This document shows positions 1 to 10,132 of a stretch of 64,000 nt of DNA, in pieces. This DNA is from Allacma fusca. Its lineage: Eukaryota; Arthropoda; Collembola; Symphypleona; Sminthuridae. The position numbers were made by a program, and so were the translations under genes. Location of the stretch: the NCBI GenBank assembly GCA_947179485.1, contig OX359246.1:23188001-23252000 (forward strand). Direction: 5' to 3'. Every line of letters begins with the position of its first letter. Position 1 is the first letter of the stretch. The notes below the pieces were generated by a model, which saw only the letters and a program-made list of their open reading frames with translations, ran no database searches and was not told the DNA's origin.

Positions 1-59
1 GAGAGAATAATTGGGCCGAGTCTCTTAAGCTCTCAGTAAATCGTCTGAGACACTTCAAA

Positions 60-1277
60 ATGAATTATTCACATTTATTCCTCATTTTGGTATTTTTTAC
101 GGGCTCTTCCCTTGCAGGTCTTTTAACGTCAAATAATCGAACACATAAATTTTTAGCTACACAAATTGATCTGGGGAGTGAAAACGTGAGATTACCTTTT
201 AATTTTGATTTCTTTATTAGAAATTAACTGTGAAGTGCTTTCTTTTAATTCAATAATTATTATTATTGCTGTGTAGGAATTTCCTGCAGTCAATGTACGC
301 AAGGGGTATTTCGAGGACAGGTTCTCATTTTATTTACTGAGCTTTGACCCTGAAAATCGACCTAGTAAGAACGTTACATATATCTATAATTTCTTGTAGA
401 TATTTTTTTATAGGGTTTTGCTTATTTATAAAAATATATATAATTATTTTTAGTATGGATGTCAAAATGGGGGAAGTTCGACATGGAAGAAATAGTTTCC
501 GGAGGGAACAAAACCAAGATCCTCTTTGAGAAATACATCAAGCAAGTGGTTCAATTCGTGAGAAAGTCCACATCAATGAAGTCAACTGTTCAGAAGCCAG
601 TGAATCAATCAATTTTAGTAATTGACTTCAACGAGTTCCTCCTCTATCCAGATGCATCCATTGAGAGTAAGTCTAAGATAATTTTGTTTTTTAAGCTGTC
701 AGTACATTAAAATGTTTACTCTGTGCAATGATAAGAACAGCAATGATTGCAATGCTAAAGAAAAAAAAAGGTGTGATAAAGCATCTAAGGATGTCCCTTA
801 TTTTTAATTGTATGTGCTGAAATTCTGTATTATTGCTTATTTCAATTGACAGAGTTATCCTTCATTCTGAAATTGTTCCGTGACAATCGCAAGGACATTG
901 AGGATCTTGCCGCACAAATTTACGTCATTAATAGTAAGTATACACTCGTTACATCAAGTCTTGTGGCAAACTTACTACAACTGATTAAATTAGTCATTAC
1001 ACTTACATATAGCTATTGCGTATTGCTCCGTCTATTTTTATTTGCCATGCTTTGGTGCTAATTGGAATCTAGTATGTACTCAGTTGATTATAAATCACAG
1101 CTTAAAAACATCATGTTTTGATTTTACATTTTTATAGCCAATCTGGCCTCAGAAGGATTGGTCTCATTAGTGACGCAAACAGTTTTTGACAGGGGATTTA
1201 AGAAACGGGTTCAAATATTTGGAACATTCAACATTCCCAGCTGGCTTCAAGAACTTTTAAATACAGTGCAGACGTAG
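60..1277 (+). CDS. Secreted CRAL-TRIO (SEC14-like) domain protein, 5 exons
   Basis: Exons 60-185, 277-364, 454-666, 853-933 and 1138-1277 join with consistent phases and GT/AG borders to give 215 aa. The start at 60 opens a signal peptide (MNYSHLFLILVFFTGSSLAG). The following part reads like the lipid-binding SEC14/CRAL-TRIO core: 'SFDPENRPIWMSKWGKFDM' resembles the strand where family members have 'G.D..G.PV', 'ILVIDFNEF' matches the buried 'vvDleg' strand, and 'LAAQIYVIN' followed by 'KKRVQIFG' matches the YPE...iiN...KI.v.G end of the domain. Family members bind small hydrophobic ligands such as phosphoinositides, tocopherol or retinal. The helical CRAL-TRIO-N domain is absent and the protein is short, so a secreted lipid-carrier role is inference. 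The fold call is fairly sure; the ligand is unknown. Confidence 0.8.
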
Positions 1278-1369
1278 TGCCATGATTTGTACAAATACTA
1301 TATTTTTAATGATTTATTAACTCAGTAATAATAATCCAAAGGACTCTCAGAAATGAAACTTGAAATGAC

Positions 1370-1375
1370 AATAAA
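1370..1375 (+). terminator. Poly(A) signal AATAAA of the CRAL-TRIO gene
   Basis: A canonical AATAAA lies about 93 bp past the stop codon of the SEC14-like gene, and no other gene intervenes. It is the best candidate for the 3' end of that transcript. Confidence 0.5.
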
Positions 1376-1910
1376 TAATGTGTTAGTCGTTTTTGTTTGT
1401 ATCTATACATATGTGCACAATGTAATTTCTTAGTAAGCAGTAAATGCATTTAAATGTCCCAGTACAGCCTTAGAGTCTGTCTAAATTGATTGAGCATGGG
1501 ACATGAAATCAAGACGGAATAGTTACGAAGGATTTTAAAATTAAAATTCAAAACAAAGTTCCTACTAGGACCTATGTACAAAAAAAGTTGCAAAACGCGG
1601 AAGGGAATCGTATCCGGAATGTGTATAAATCCTGTCCTTGTAATAGTATTTACATACAGTGTTACGTAAATTCTTGTACTACGCTTCCCTACGTGCGAGC
1701 TCTTTGAAGTACAATTTATCATCAAGTTCAACAGACTCTCGTCCAGGTATGAAGGGGAAGCTTAGGAAATAATCTTTATTGCCTGGATTAGGACCCGAGT
1801 TGGATTTTGCAAGGCTGAGACTCTACAGGAAAGACTTTTTGCATGATTTGGGAATTCACTATGTGAAAATAATAAAAATGTAGTGGGAATATGTTACACA
1901 ATGTGTACGC

Positions 1911-1943
1911 CAGACCACAAAGCCTTGCAAGGTTTGTGGTCTG
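1911..1943. repeat. Near-perfect 33-bp palindrome
   Basis: The arms CAGACCACAAA and TTTGTGGTCTG flank a core CCTTGCAAGG that is itself a palindrome. One unpaired G breaks the symmetry. It lies between the two secreted-protein genes, outside any exon I can define, and could be a relic of a foldback element or a cruciform-forming site. Confidence 0.75.
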
Positions 1944-1993
1944 TTTTAATATCACCTACTCTAATTCCGATAGTTTAATTTGAATCATAATTG

Positions 1994-2149
1994 TACAATG
2001 AACTCTCACTATAAGGGACCTCCTCATCAGTGAATTTACTCTAAATGGTTGAAAGTACCTGGGTTCTGTTTTCCTTGAAAAAGTTTCCAACAATAATGTC
2101 TGGATTATTTCCTTTGTTAGAGATGCGGGTGTAGCAAGAGTCAACTGTA
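1994..2149. mobile_element. Short MITE-like element (about 156 bp) with TACA-type ends
   Basis: The left end TACAATGAACTCTCACTA and the reverse complement of the right end TACAGTTGACTCTTGCTA match at most positions, so they form imperfect terminal inverted repeats. The interior has no coding capacity. Related ACTCTC...TAAG ends recur near 7.2 and 11.35 kb, suggesting an old non-autonomous DNA-transposon family (TA target as in Tc1/mariner/pogo is inference). Confidence 0.4.
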
Positions 2150-2399
2150 AAAATTGATACTCACCTTATTCATGGAATGAGTGTCAAAATCAGGAACTTG
2201 AATATATATAGATAGGTAAGCATATAAAACTTAATCCATTAGATACAATCAACCAAAACTGAATACGCAACTGAAAAAAGTGTCGAAGTAATTATCAGAT
2301 ACGAGATTTAAAAAAAAATAATTCTCAGAACCAGACGCCAGGAAATTTGCTAATGAAGCAATTCAAAAAATGAAGACATCGCTTCCGCGTAAAAATCCC

Positions 2400-2436
2400 T
2401 ATAAAAATAGGCTAAATGGATGATATGAGCATCAGT
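2400..2436 (+). promoter_or_regulatory. TATA box and TCAGT initiator of the mucin-like gene
   Basis: TATAAAAATA (2400-2409) is followed by the arthropod initiator motif TCAGT at 2432-2436, the roughly 30-bp spacing expected for a TATA/Inr core promoter. The start codon of the mucin-like gene follows at 2503, leaving a 5' leader of about 70 nt. Confidence 0.65.
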
Positions 2437-2502
2437 TTTTTGCTGGGAAGCTTTATAGTGAGTATAGTTAGCTATAAGTACCTGTTTTCGTAAAATTTTA
2501 AA

Positions 2503-3956
2503 ATGGCCCTCCAAAATCTGGTAAGATTTTTTTTAAACCAACTATACTAAAGTTCCATGTGCATATGGTATTTTGCTGCCTTACAGAATGCTTTTATAAG
2601 GAGAAAAAATATAATTTTGATGAGAACCTTTCACAACAATTTTAATAATTTTTTTGTGTAATAAATAGACGTATTTTGAATGTTTTGCAATTTACTGAGA
2701 TATAGGATTATTTCTCAGGTTGCAGTAGCTGCCATAGCCTTGGTCCTGGTATTAACAAGCTTTGATCATCTGACTGGTACAGATGCCGTTACTTGCACTA
2801 AGTCACCTCCATCTTGCTGTAACAGAAGTAAGTCAAACACATTTGTATTCTCTTGCTGGGAAGTGTTAGGGAAGTTGATATCGCCCATTTGTGGGACATG
2901 ATTTTGTACTATTTGAATATTTTAAACAAAATTTAAATAATTTTCTGAATGGCCTCTCGTATTCGGTAAGCATTTGACTACTTAAATCGATGCCAATGAA
3001 CGAATAATCTGAATATAATTTAGATATGTACAAACTGAAATCTGTCCAGTAATTTTTGGGATAGAACATTTGAACTTGGAACAATAATAAATAAAAGGTT
3101 CTGAAAAAGAGCTATTAAAAGGATTGGGGGAAGTAAATACGGGATAATAATTTTTATTATTTTTAATGAAGCTTCGGCGGACGCCACACCGGACCATTGT
3201 ACAGCAACAGGAACATACAAATCCCATTCCAAATGCTTCATTAACTTCGGAGGAGGTTGCACTGATAAGTGGGATTACTACACTTGCACTTTGTCTAATG
3301 GAAAATTAGTGATGGTACAACATAACTGCCCTCAACCATGCTTAGAATGCTACGACCAAACCGAAGGTAAATCTTACTGTTATAACTATTACACCGGAGG
3401 ATCGCCGGTTTGCCCTAACACCGTCACATCTTGCGATCCACCACCAGAAGAAGTGCCGGAAACTACCACTACAACTACAACTACAACAACTTCCACCACA
3501 ACAACAACTCCTACAACAACTTCAACAACAACTCCTACCACAACTCCAACCACAACTCCAACAACAACTCCTACAACAACTCCTACAACAACTCCAACAA
3601 CAACTCCAACCACAACTTCTACCACAACAACTCCAACCACAACTTCTACCACAACTTCTACCACAACAACTCCAACCACAACTTCTACCACAACAACTCC
3701 AACCACAACTTCTACCACAACAACTCCAACCACAACTTCTACCACAACAACTCCAACCACAACTTCTACCACAACAACTCCAACCACAACTTCTACCACA
3801 ACAACTCCAACCACAACTTCTACCACAACAACTCCAACCACAACTTCTACCACAACAACTCCAACCACAACTTCTACCACAACAACTCCAACCACAACTT
3901 CTACCACAACCACTTCTACTACTTCTACAACTCCTTCTACATCTACTACCGTCTAG
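2503..3956 (+). CDS. Secreted Cys-rich, Thr-rich mucin-like protein, 3 exons
   Basis: Exons 2503-2520, 2719-2827 and 3172-3956 join in phase to give 303 aa. The first intron separates only the codons MALQNL from the hydrophobic signal-peptide core VAVAAIALVLVLTS. Residues about 31-139 contain 13 cysteines and several aromatic residues, so a disulfide-stabilised extracellular domain is expected; the spacing does not clearly fit the chitin-binding CBM14 pattern. From residue 140 to the end the chain is almost only Thr with Pro and Ser (PTTTSTTTT units), a typical target for dense O-glycosylation. This suggests a mucus, gut-lining, cuticle or gland secretion product; no specific family is recognised. 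The promoter just upstream supports the chosen start. Confidence 0.8.
3607..3912 (+). repeat. 27-bp coding tandem repeat (PTTTSTTTT units)
   Basis: About eleven nearly identical 27-bp units (CCAACCACAACTTCTACC plus ACAACAACT) encode the Thr-rich tail. The near identity at third codon positions points to recent expansion or homogenisation, so the allele length probably varies between individuals. The minus strand and another plus frame stay open only because the unit length is a multiple of three. Confidence 0.85.
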
Positions 3957-6304
3957 CTAGTCTCCTATCCCACTACGAATTCTACAACCAAAATAACAAT
4001 AGTTCCTTAAACTTCAGCTACTTTATATGAACTTCACAATGCCTGTTACTGGAGCTTGCCACGTTACTAGTACGCTTATTCATTTTTCTTCAATACCCCA
4101 ATGAATTCACCAATGTAACCACCAAAACTTTCTTTCATCAAAACATTCTTGCAAAGGAGGAAAGTTGCACGTACACTGTTGCCCAACAAATACTATTCAT
4201 CCGACTATTCTATAAATAGATATAAGAATATATTAATCTACAGTCATACTTATTATCGATAAAGGTCTGGACAGCATCTATTATAACCAAGTAGATTTTA
4301 AGTTTTTGTGTAAAAGTGTATGGTGTGTTTAAAATTTTGTAAATATATAAATGAAATTATAATCGAGTACTGCTATTTCGAGGCATTGTATGTTTAAAAC
4401 AATAATGTTCTTATTAAGACTTTACCAGCAAAATTTTAAACGAGACAAGCTAAAGTTATAATTTCTTCGCATAATAGCAACCATAGAGTAACATTATAAC
4501 AAATCCCGTTAGAAGATTTATTTTATTTATCTTCAAAAAGAATCCCATTGAGAAAAATGTTGCAATTGTTTTCAGAGAAAGATATCGACCAGAGGCCTCT
4601 TGTGGCAATTTCAATCAGAAACCACAATAAGTATAAAAACAGAACAATAACAATACTTCCTTTGTGAAAATTTTATTCAGATATTTGGTTCAAGCCTTAT
4701 AAGCACCGTCTTTCAATACGATATCTTCCAAGAGTATTTTCCCTGGTAAATTTTGTTAAAACACTACTTCTGTTTTAAACAGAACATCCACTGAGATAGC
4801 AGCCCAATTTTGCTCATTTTATAAATATCCTTACAAAACGATATCATATAAAATAAATTCACTTCAACATTATGATTATCAATTTTTTTGGTTATTACTT
4901 CTGGGTCATTACTTCAAGAATCTTTCTCAACAAAAACATTTTTTCACTACTGGGCTTGGATCACCAGTGGCTTGTTCAGCATCATCTTCACGGGGGTAAA
5001 GATTACAAAAACTAAATGAAATCCGAGTTTTTTATTATGCCCCTCAGAACAGCCTGTAATTCTCCAGCGTAAAAAAAAACATCACAATTTTGGCACCCCC
5101 ATTTTCACAAACCCACACTCCAAGACCAGTACTCTGCATTGTACGTTTGTTGGACCTAATCATTCGTAGAACATCCTGTCCTTGTCTGGAAGTATCAATG
5201 TAATCATTTGTAAAGGTAATTGTCCAGACCGTTCTGGGTGAGCGTTTGTTGGCGTCATCTGCGGCTGGAAAAGCGTTCCCAATTGCCCTCTGGCGGTATA
5301 CTCCTTTCCAAATTCCAATATTGAATCTAACCCCGACCAGCCTGGTTCATTTAACCTATTACAAAATGTTCCAGGAAAAATTGTCAAAGTGAGTACTACA
5401 ATTCGTTATAAATCCAACCTCCACCTTTCGACCTCATTCCGTACGTTAAAATGCTCAAAAAATATTCCTGATTTTGAGTAAATTGGGCTTAGCGATCATC
5501 TTCTGAATATTGATTCCACTCGCGCTTGTCTGAAAGCTGGTCCATGTAGAGGGAATATGCCACTCCGACATACTGACGATTGAATTTTCAATTACTATTA
5601 TATTTCAATAACTATTACATCGAAATAATTGCTCCATTTATACTCTCAGAATCGTGGCGTTGAGGCAATACTTAGGAAAAGAATATAATTTACTGGTACT
5701 TTGAATCTCACCTCGTGTATGCAATTATTGTGCTAACAATAATTCTCTTTAATAGCTTGTGTCAAATTCTGCTGGTTTTTGAGCTACAGTAGCATCCAGA
5801 GTGCACTTAGAGATTCAGCTTGTATTGCAAATAATTCCGAGAAATTTCTAGCAAATAATTTAACCGTACAATTCTGTGAAATGACTACACGAGCTGCGGT
5901 CAGGAATAGATTTATGAAGGATCCTGCGGTTCATGTATGCAATGTAAATATAACAGTAATTATTTTATATGCAGTTTCTCCAAGCAATGTACATTCACAA
6001 ATATTACTTCAATAAAATTCATAAACGCTTCACAGAATTTTGAATAAATATGAAACTAAAGTGTGGTTGCTACTTCGATAACAAAAAAGGCAACAAATTT
6101 AATGTCAGTTAAGAAACAGATACATTTTCACTTGTAACTTCTACGAGATTACCAATGCTAGAATAATAAATTGCGCTAACATAGACACGATATTCTCAAG
6201 AGGATTTTTAGAATACTTTTAATCACGGGAATTTATTTGCAACTTTAGAGGACCCACAATTTCTACACTTTATTTTGCACCTTAGAGTTCCATTTCCGAC
6301 ACAA

Positions 6305-6344
6305 TTGTATGGTTTTGCGCCTTACAATTAGCAAAACCATACAA
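6305..6344. repeat. Perfect inverted repeat, 14-bp arms, 12-nt loop
   Basis: TTGTATGGTTTTGC and GCAAAACCATACAA are exact reverse complements separated by 12 nt. The structure lies in intergenic DNA and could be the core of a foldback element; no product is evident. Confidence 0.8.
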
Positions 6345-7185
6345 GTCATATACAACAAGTAATTATGGGCTTGACAAGCATATTCGTACTCCAGTAAGTT
6401 TGATAATTAGTCCTATACTTTGCCCAGGGCTATACAGAATGCAGGCCCTTCCACCTTTTAAAATAAACTACACCTGTATATATAATAATAATTACTTCGC
6501 TACTAGCGATTTTACCATCACCCTAATCTCTCCTTAAAGGTAACAAGCAATACATAGGTTTTGTCTCTTCGTATCTACTAAATTACTGTATCACATTAAA
6601 ATAGTTGGCATTCTCAAATTTACACAGGTCGCTACCTCGTACTAGCAAGGACAATTTGCCCCGAAAAAAAAAAAAACTTTGTACACAAATAGCTGTTGAG
6701 ATGCAGTCTGAAATTTAATTAAGTAAAATACAGCAGGATAATTGGCTCTCCACAGTATTGTGTCTCATAACATTCTTGCCTTGTCATAAACAATTTATAG
6801 TATTTTTTTAAAATGTTATTTTACTCCAAATATTACACAATCACCTGAAGACCACCGTCATATACATATATGCGAAGCAACTGTAGTAATTTCGCAAAGT
6901 GTCATGTATCCCACACAGTTGTAGTACTGTACGTACTATGAACGGCAACAATTACTTTTATAAAATTGAAAAGTACATTCTTGGGCCCGAAAGCTTCCAA
7001 AATTTCCCTTGACTTTTTAAGCAAATACATTCATTTGAAATTTAATCCCATGTATTTTAACATACGAGCATGTATGTAATTATATAATTACACATGAGTT
7101 ATAATTACCATATAACTCTGTGTTACAATATAGTAAACCTCACAGTTATGTCACCTTCAGAGCTATTGAATTCATAAACAATTAT

Positions 7186-7366
7186 AGTGCACTCTGACCA
7201 TAAGGGACTCCCTTACCAGAAGATTCTCATCTTAGGAGCGTTGATATTTTTATACAGTCCCGTTTAACCCAATGTTATTTCTCCTCCTTACAAAACCTGT
7301 CCGTACAAATGTCACAAAATCAAATTCTACTTTTTTAGGGATTGATCTTAAAGTGAGAGTGCACTC
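7186..7366. mobile_element. MITE-like element with AGTGCACTCT ends
   Basis: AGTGCACTCT on the left and its exact reverse complement AGAGTGCACT on the right enclose about 180 bp of non-coding DNA. The similarity continues inward (TAAG...CCC on both sides). The ends resemble those of the 1994-2149 element (ACTCTCACTATAAGGGAC). Confidence 0.45.
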
Positions 7367-7639
7367 ATTCTTACAGAAACGCTCTTTACAGCAATACTCT
7401 TTCAAAAATTTGTAACATCAAAACTTGTTCCAGCACATATATATATATAAAGAGGGGTTCCGCACGTTACGTCAATACCCTTTTTTAAATTTAACCATAG
7501 AATCTAAATTCACTAAGTTTAAGTTTAATAGGAATTATTTATAAGTACACTATAACATTATGGTTATTTTTACGACCAGCATTTAGCACTGAAAATTCAT
7601 TCAATATACATAATTATGTTTATATGTTGTTGGATAATA

Positions 7640-7720
7640 ATAATAATAATTTATTACAGCCTGCGACGATAAGTGCAGGGGAAAATGTACCACATCTGAA
7701 AGCGCAACATTATTACAATA
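7640..7720 (-). repeat. Possible retroelement 3' tail with (TAA)n; contains AATAAA on the minus strand
   Basis: Read on the minus strand, a moderately GC-rich stretch ends in ATTATTATTATTATTATCC, the kind of short trinucleotide tail seen at LINE or SINE 3' ends. The AATAAA at 7655-7650 (minus) could equally serve as a poly(A) signal for the GPCR gene, whose stop codon is about 420 bp upstream. I cannot decide between these. Confidence 0.25.
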
Positions 7721-8076
7721 TCATCTTACAATTTTAACATGAGAACCCCAACGTACGACAGATTTTGAATCCTACATATAATAACTATAGGTACAATTAT
7801 TCTACATATATAAATAAATAATTACGTCATAGCGTGATGTGCACATTAAATATGCAATTAGAATATCACGTAAGAAGCTTTAAATATATTTCTCTGATAT
7901 AACCAGGTATTTTTTAGTGCTTGGATTCTAATAACTACACAAGAGTCAATTTCATGCTAGACTTATATATCTCATTACTTGTAATGAAAGTACAGATTTT
8001 TTTTGTCATGACCAAAAAATATAGAGGAACATTCCCATACATGATTTTTGTCCCATTCAAAATGTCAATCTTATAT

Positions 8077-10099
8077 TTAGAGTTGATGCTCCCCCACCAT
8101 CCCATTGTTATTAGAGTTAGGTGTTTTCCCAAAGGCTGTCGCACTGCTCGGTGGAGGAGGGCTGGGATTCAGAGTGAAAGCTTGTTTCATTTCCAAGGTG
8201 TTATTCTGACTCCCTCCGGCATCCAACTTGATCTCCGTCCAACTTCCTTTCTCGTCATCGACGTCGGTCACCAGCAGACTATGGCTATTAGGCCTGCCAT
8301 TCGTCAAAATTAACTTCTTCCCATCAGGCGCCACGGAATTGTCCGTGGTCACAGTGGCTGAGTCAGCTTTATTTATTTCTGCAAGCAATCCCAATCACAA
8401 GTTCAAATACATAGAGATCCTTACTGCCAATGTAATAGAAGAAGGAACGACATTTACTCTCAGAATTACACAATAATTCCCTACATCTGTCTCACAGTGC
8501 CCCAAAAATGACCCGAATCCCCAACCCTAAAGTAATTCCTACAGAAATTGCAGTTTGAAAGACAAGTTTCCGTGAGCAAGCATTTCCAGGGCCTAATGAG
8601 ATCGTAAAAGATTTTATTTCTCTTCCGCTTTGACAGGAAGCTAAAACCAGGATTTCATCCTTCCACAATAATTGCAATCTCTTCTTTTCCAGGGAGAGGA
8701 TTTAAAATTGTCTTCATTAACTTACAATTAGGTAACATTTTGACATTGACACACACAAAAAAAGGGACTGGGGAAAAATAAAATTCACTGGGAATCTAAT
8801 TGATATAAATCCAGGGCTGAGTTTTTATTCTCAAAGAAAATTAAAATAACTGTATAGGATTTTAAAACTGACCATTATTAGTAATAGTTAGCCTCGTCAG
8901 ACTTCGACTCGTCTCAGGAGAGGCAGGCACTGACGAGTAATGAGTGGACACCACGGAACGTCCTCGAGCGTTCCTATTATTCAGTCGGACAATTTGCCTT
9001 TGGCAGCAACTTCTTGAAGAATACTCATCCCTCAAGCGGGAGTACGTCCTCTTGAGGAGACTGATCACCTATTACAAGTATAACAAAAAAATAGTATATT
9101 CAAATGGTACATGTACCCATGAAACCTATTTACAATTAGTAAATATCTCTCAAAACCCACAATTTCCCTCCAAGCCTTCCCCTAACTTAACCTAATTACT
9201 TTTCCTTAAGAGAAATATGTATCGGAAGGAAGAATCTCCAGACCCATTCCCCAGAACTCCTTCCCAAACACAAAATCCCACCGACGTCACTCACCCCGGC
9301 CCAAAACATTCTATGGAAATTGCACTGGGACCAGCTGGTCACTCGGAAAAAAAGGGGGAAAAAAAATGCTTACCTCGCCGTTAACATAACAGAAATTGAG
9401 TGCGACAAGGAATCCCTGCAGACCGTCCAGGACGTAGTCGACGTAATTATAGAGTTCAAACCACTCACAAGTAGCCGCACTGGCCGGAGGTCGATAGATC
9501 GTAAAGAGGAAATGTAGTCCAAAAAGTGGTAACAAAACCACAGTTGCCCGGACAGCCTTCCTATAATCCCCACCCCCCGATCCAATTCCATATGACAGGG
9601 CACATTTCCCAAATATACAAGGGCCGGGTCCATATCCGAGGGATCGTAATTCACAAGAATTACACATGAACACACGTGAAGTAAAAACACCGACATTGCC
9701 CCAGTGTCAGAACAAGTGCCAAGTGCCAATGGAATGTCAGAGTTGTCGCAGTCCGAGATCCAACGCAGATGACATGGTCACAGGAGACATCCGCCCAGAC
9801 AAAATTCCAGCGTTGGTGTAGCAATATGATTGAAGATTTAAAAAAATAAAATAAAACACATTTGCATTAAATTCAATCCTGTGCACAAAATATATCTTCA
9901 ACAAATACAGCAAGATTTTTTGACGTTACAAAATTCAAGCCGCCCATTAAAAGTTGAGTCAATGTTCAGGCTCATTTCGAATAATAGCCCTGAGACCACA
10001 AGGTTTAAGACTTTGAAGTAAATAGTTTTATGACGAAATGCAATACGTACACATTTTGAGGAATTGGCTCAATCCAATTACGTGGGGATAAAATACCAG

Positions 10100-10132
<33 letters not shown>

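Larger units (their letters stand above)
3957..8076. other. Intergenic region between the mucin-like gene and the GPCR 3' end
   Basis: I see no convincing gene here. The stretch holds the 3' UTR of the mucin-like gene, a perfect 14-bp-arm hairpin at 6305-6344, a MITE-like element near 7186-7366, an (AT)n tract near 7440, and the 3' UTR of the GPCR gene on the minus strand. The short open frames present are AT-rich, lack splice support and show no family features. Confidence 0.6.

Noticed and set aside
3389..3913. Val/Gly-rich minus-strand frame and Asn/His-rich plus frame over the mucin tail
   Set aside because: They are shadows of the 27-bp coding repeat in the real frame.
8077..8394. Stand-alone 105-aa minus-strand gene
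   Set aside because: It is the last exon of the GPCR gene; the acceptor at 8379 and the phase match the preceding exon exactly.
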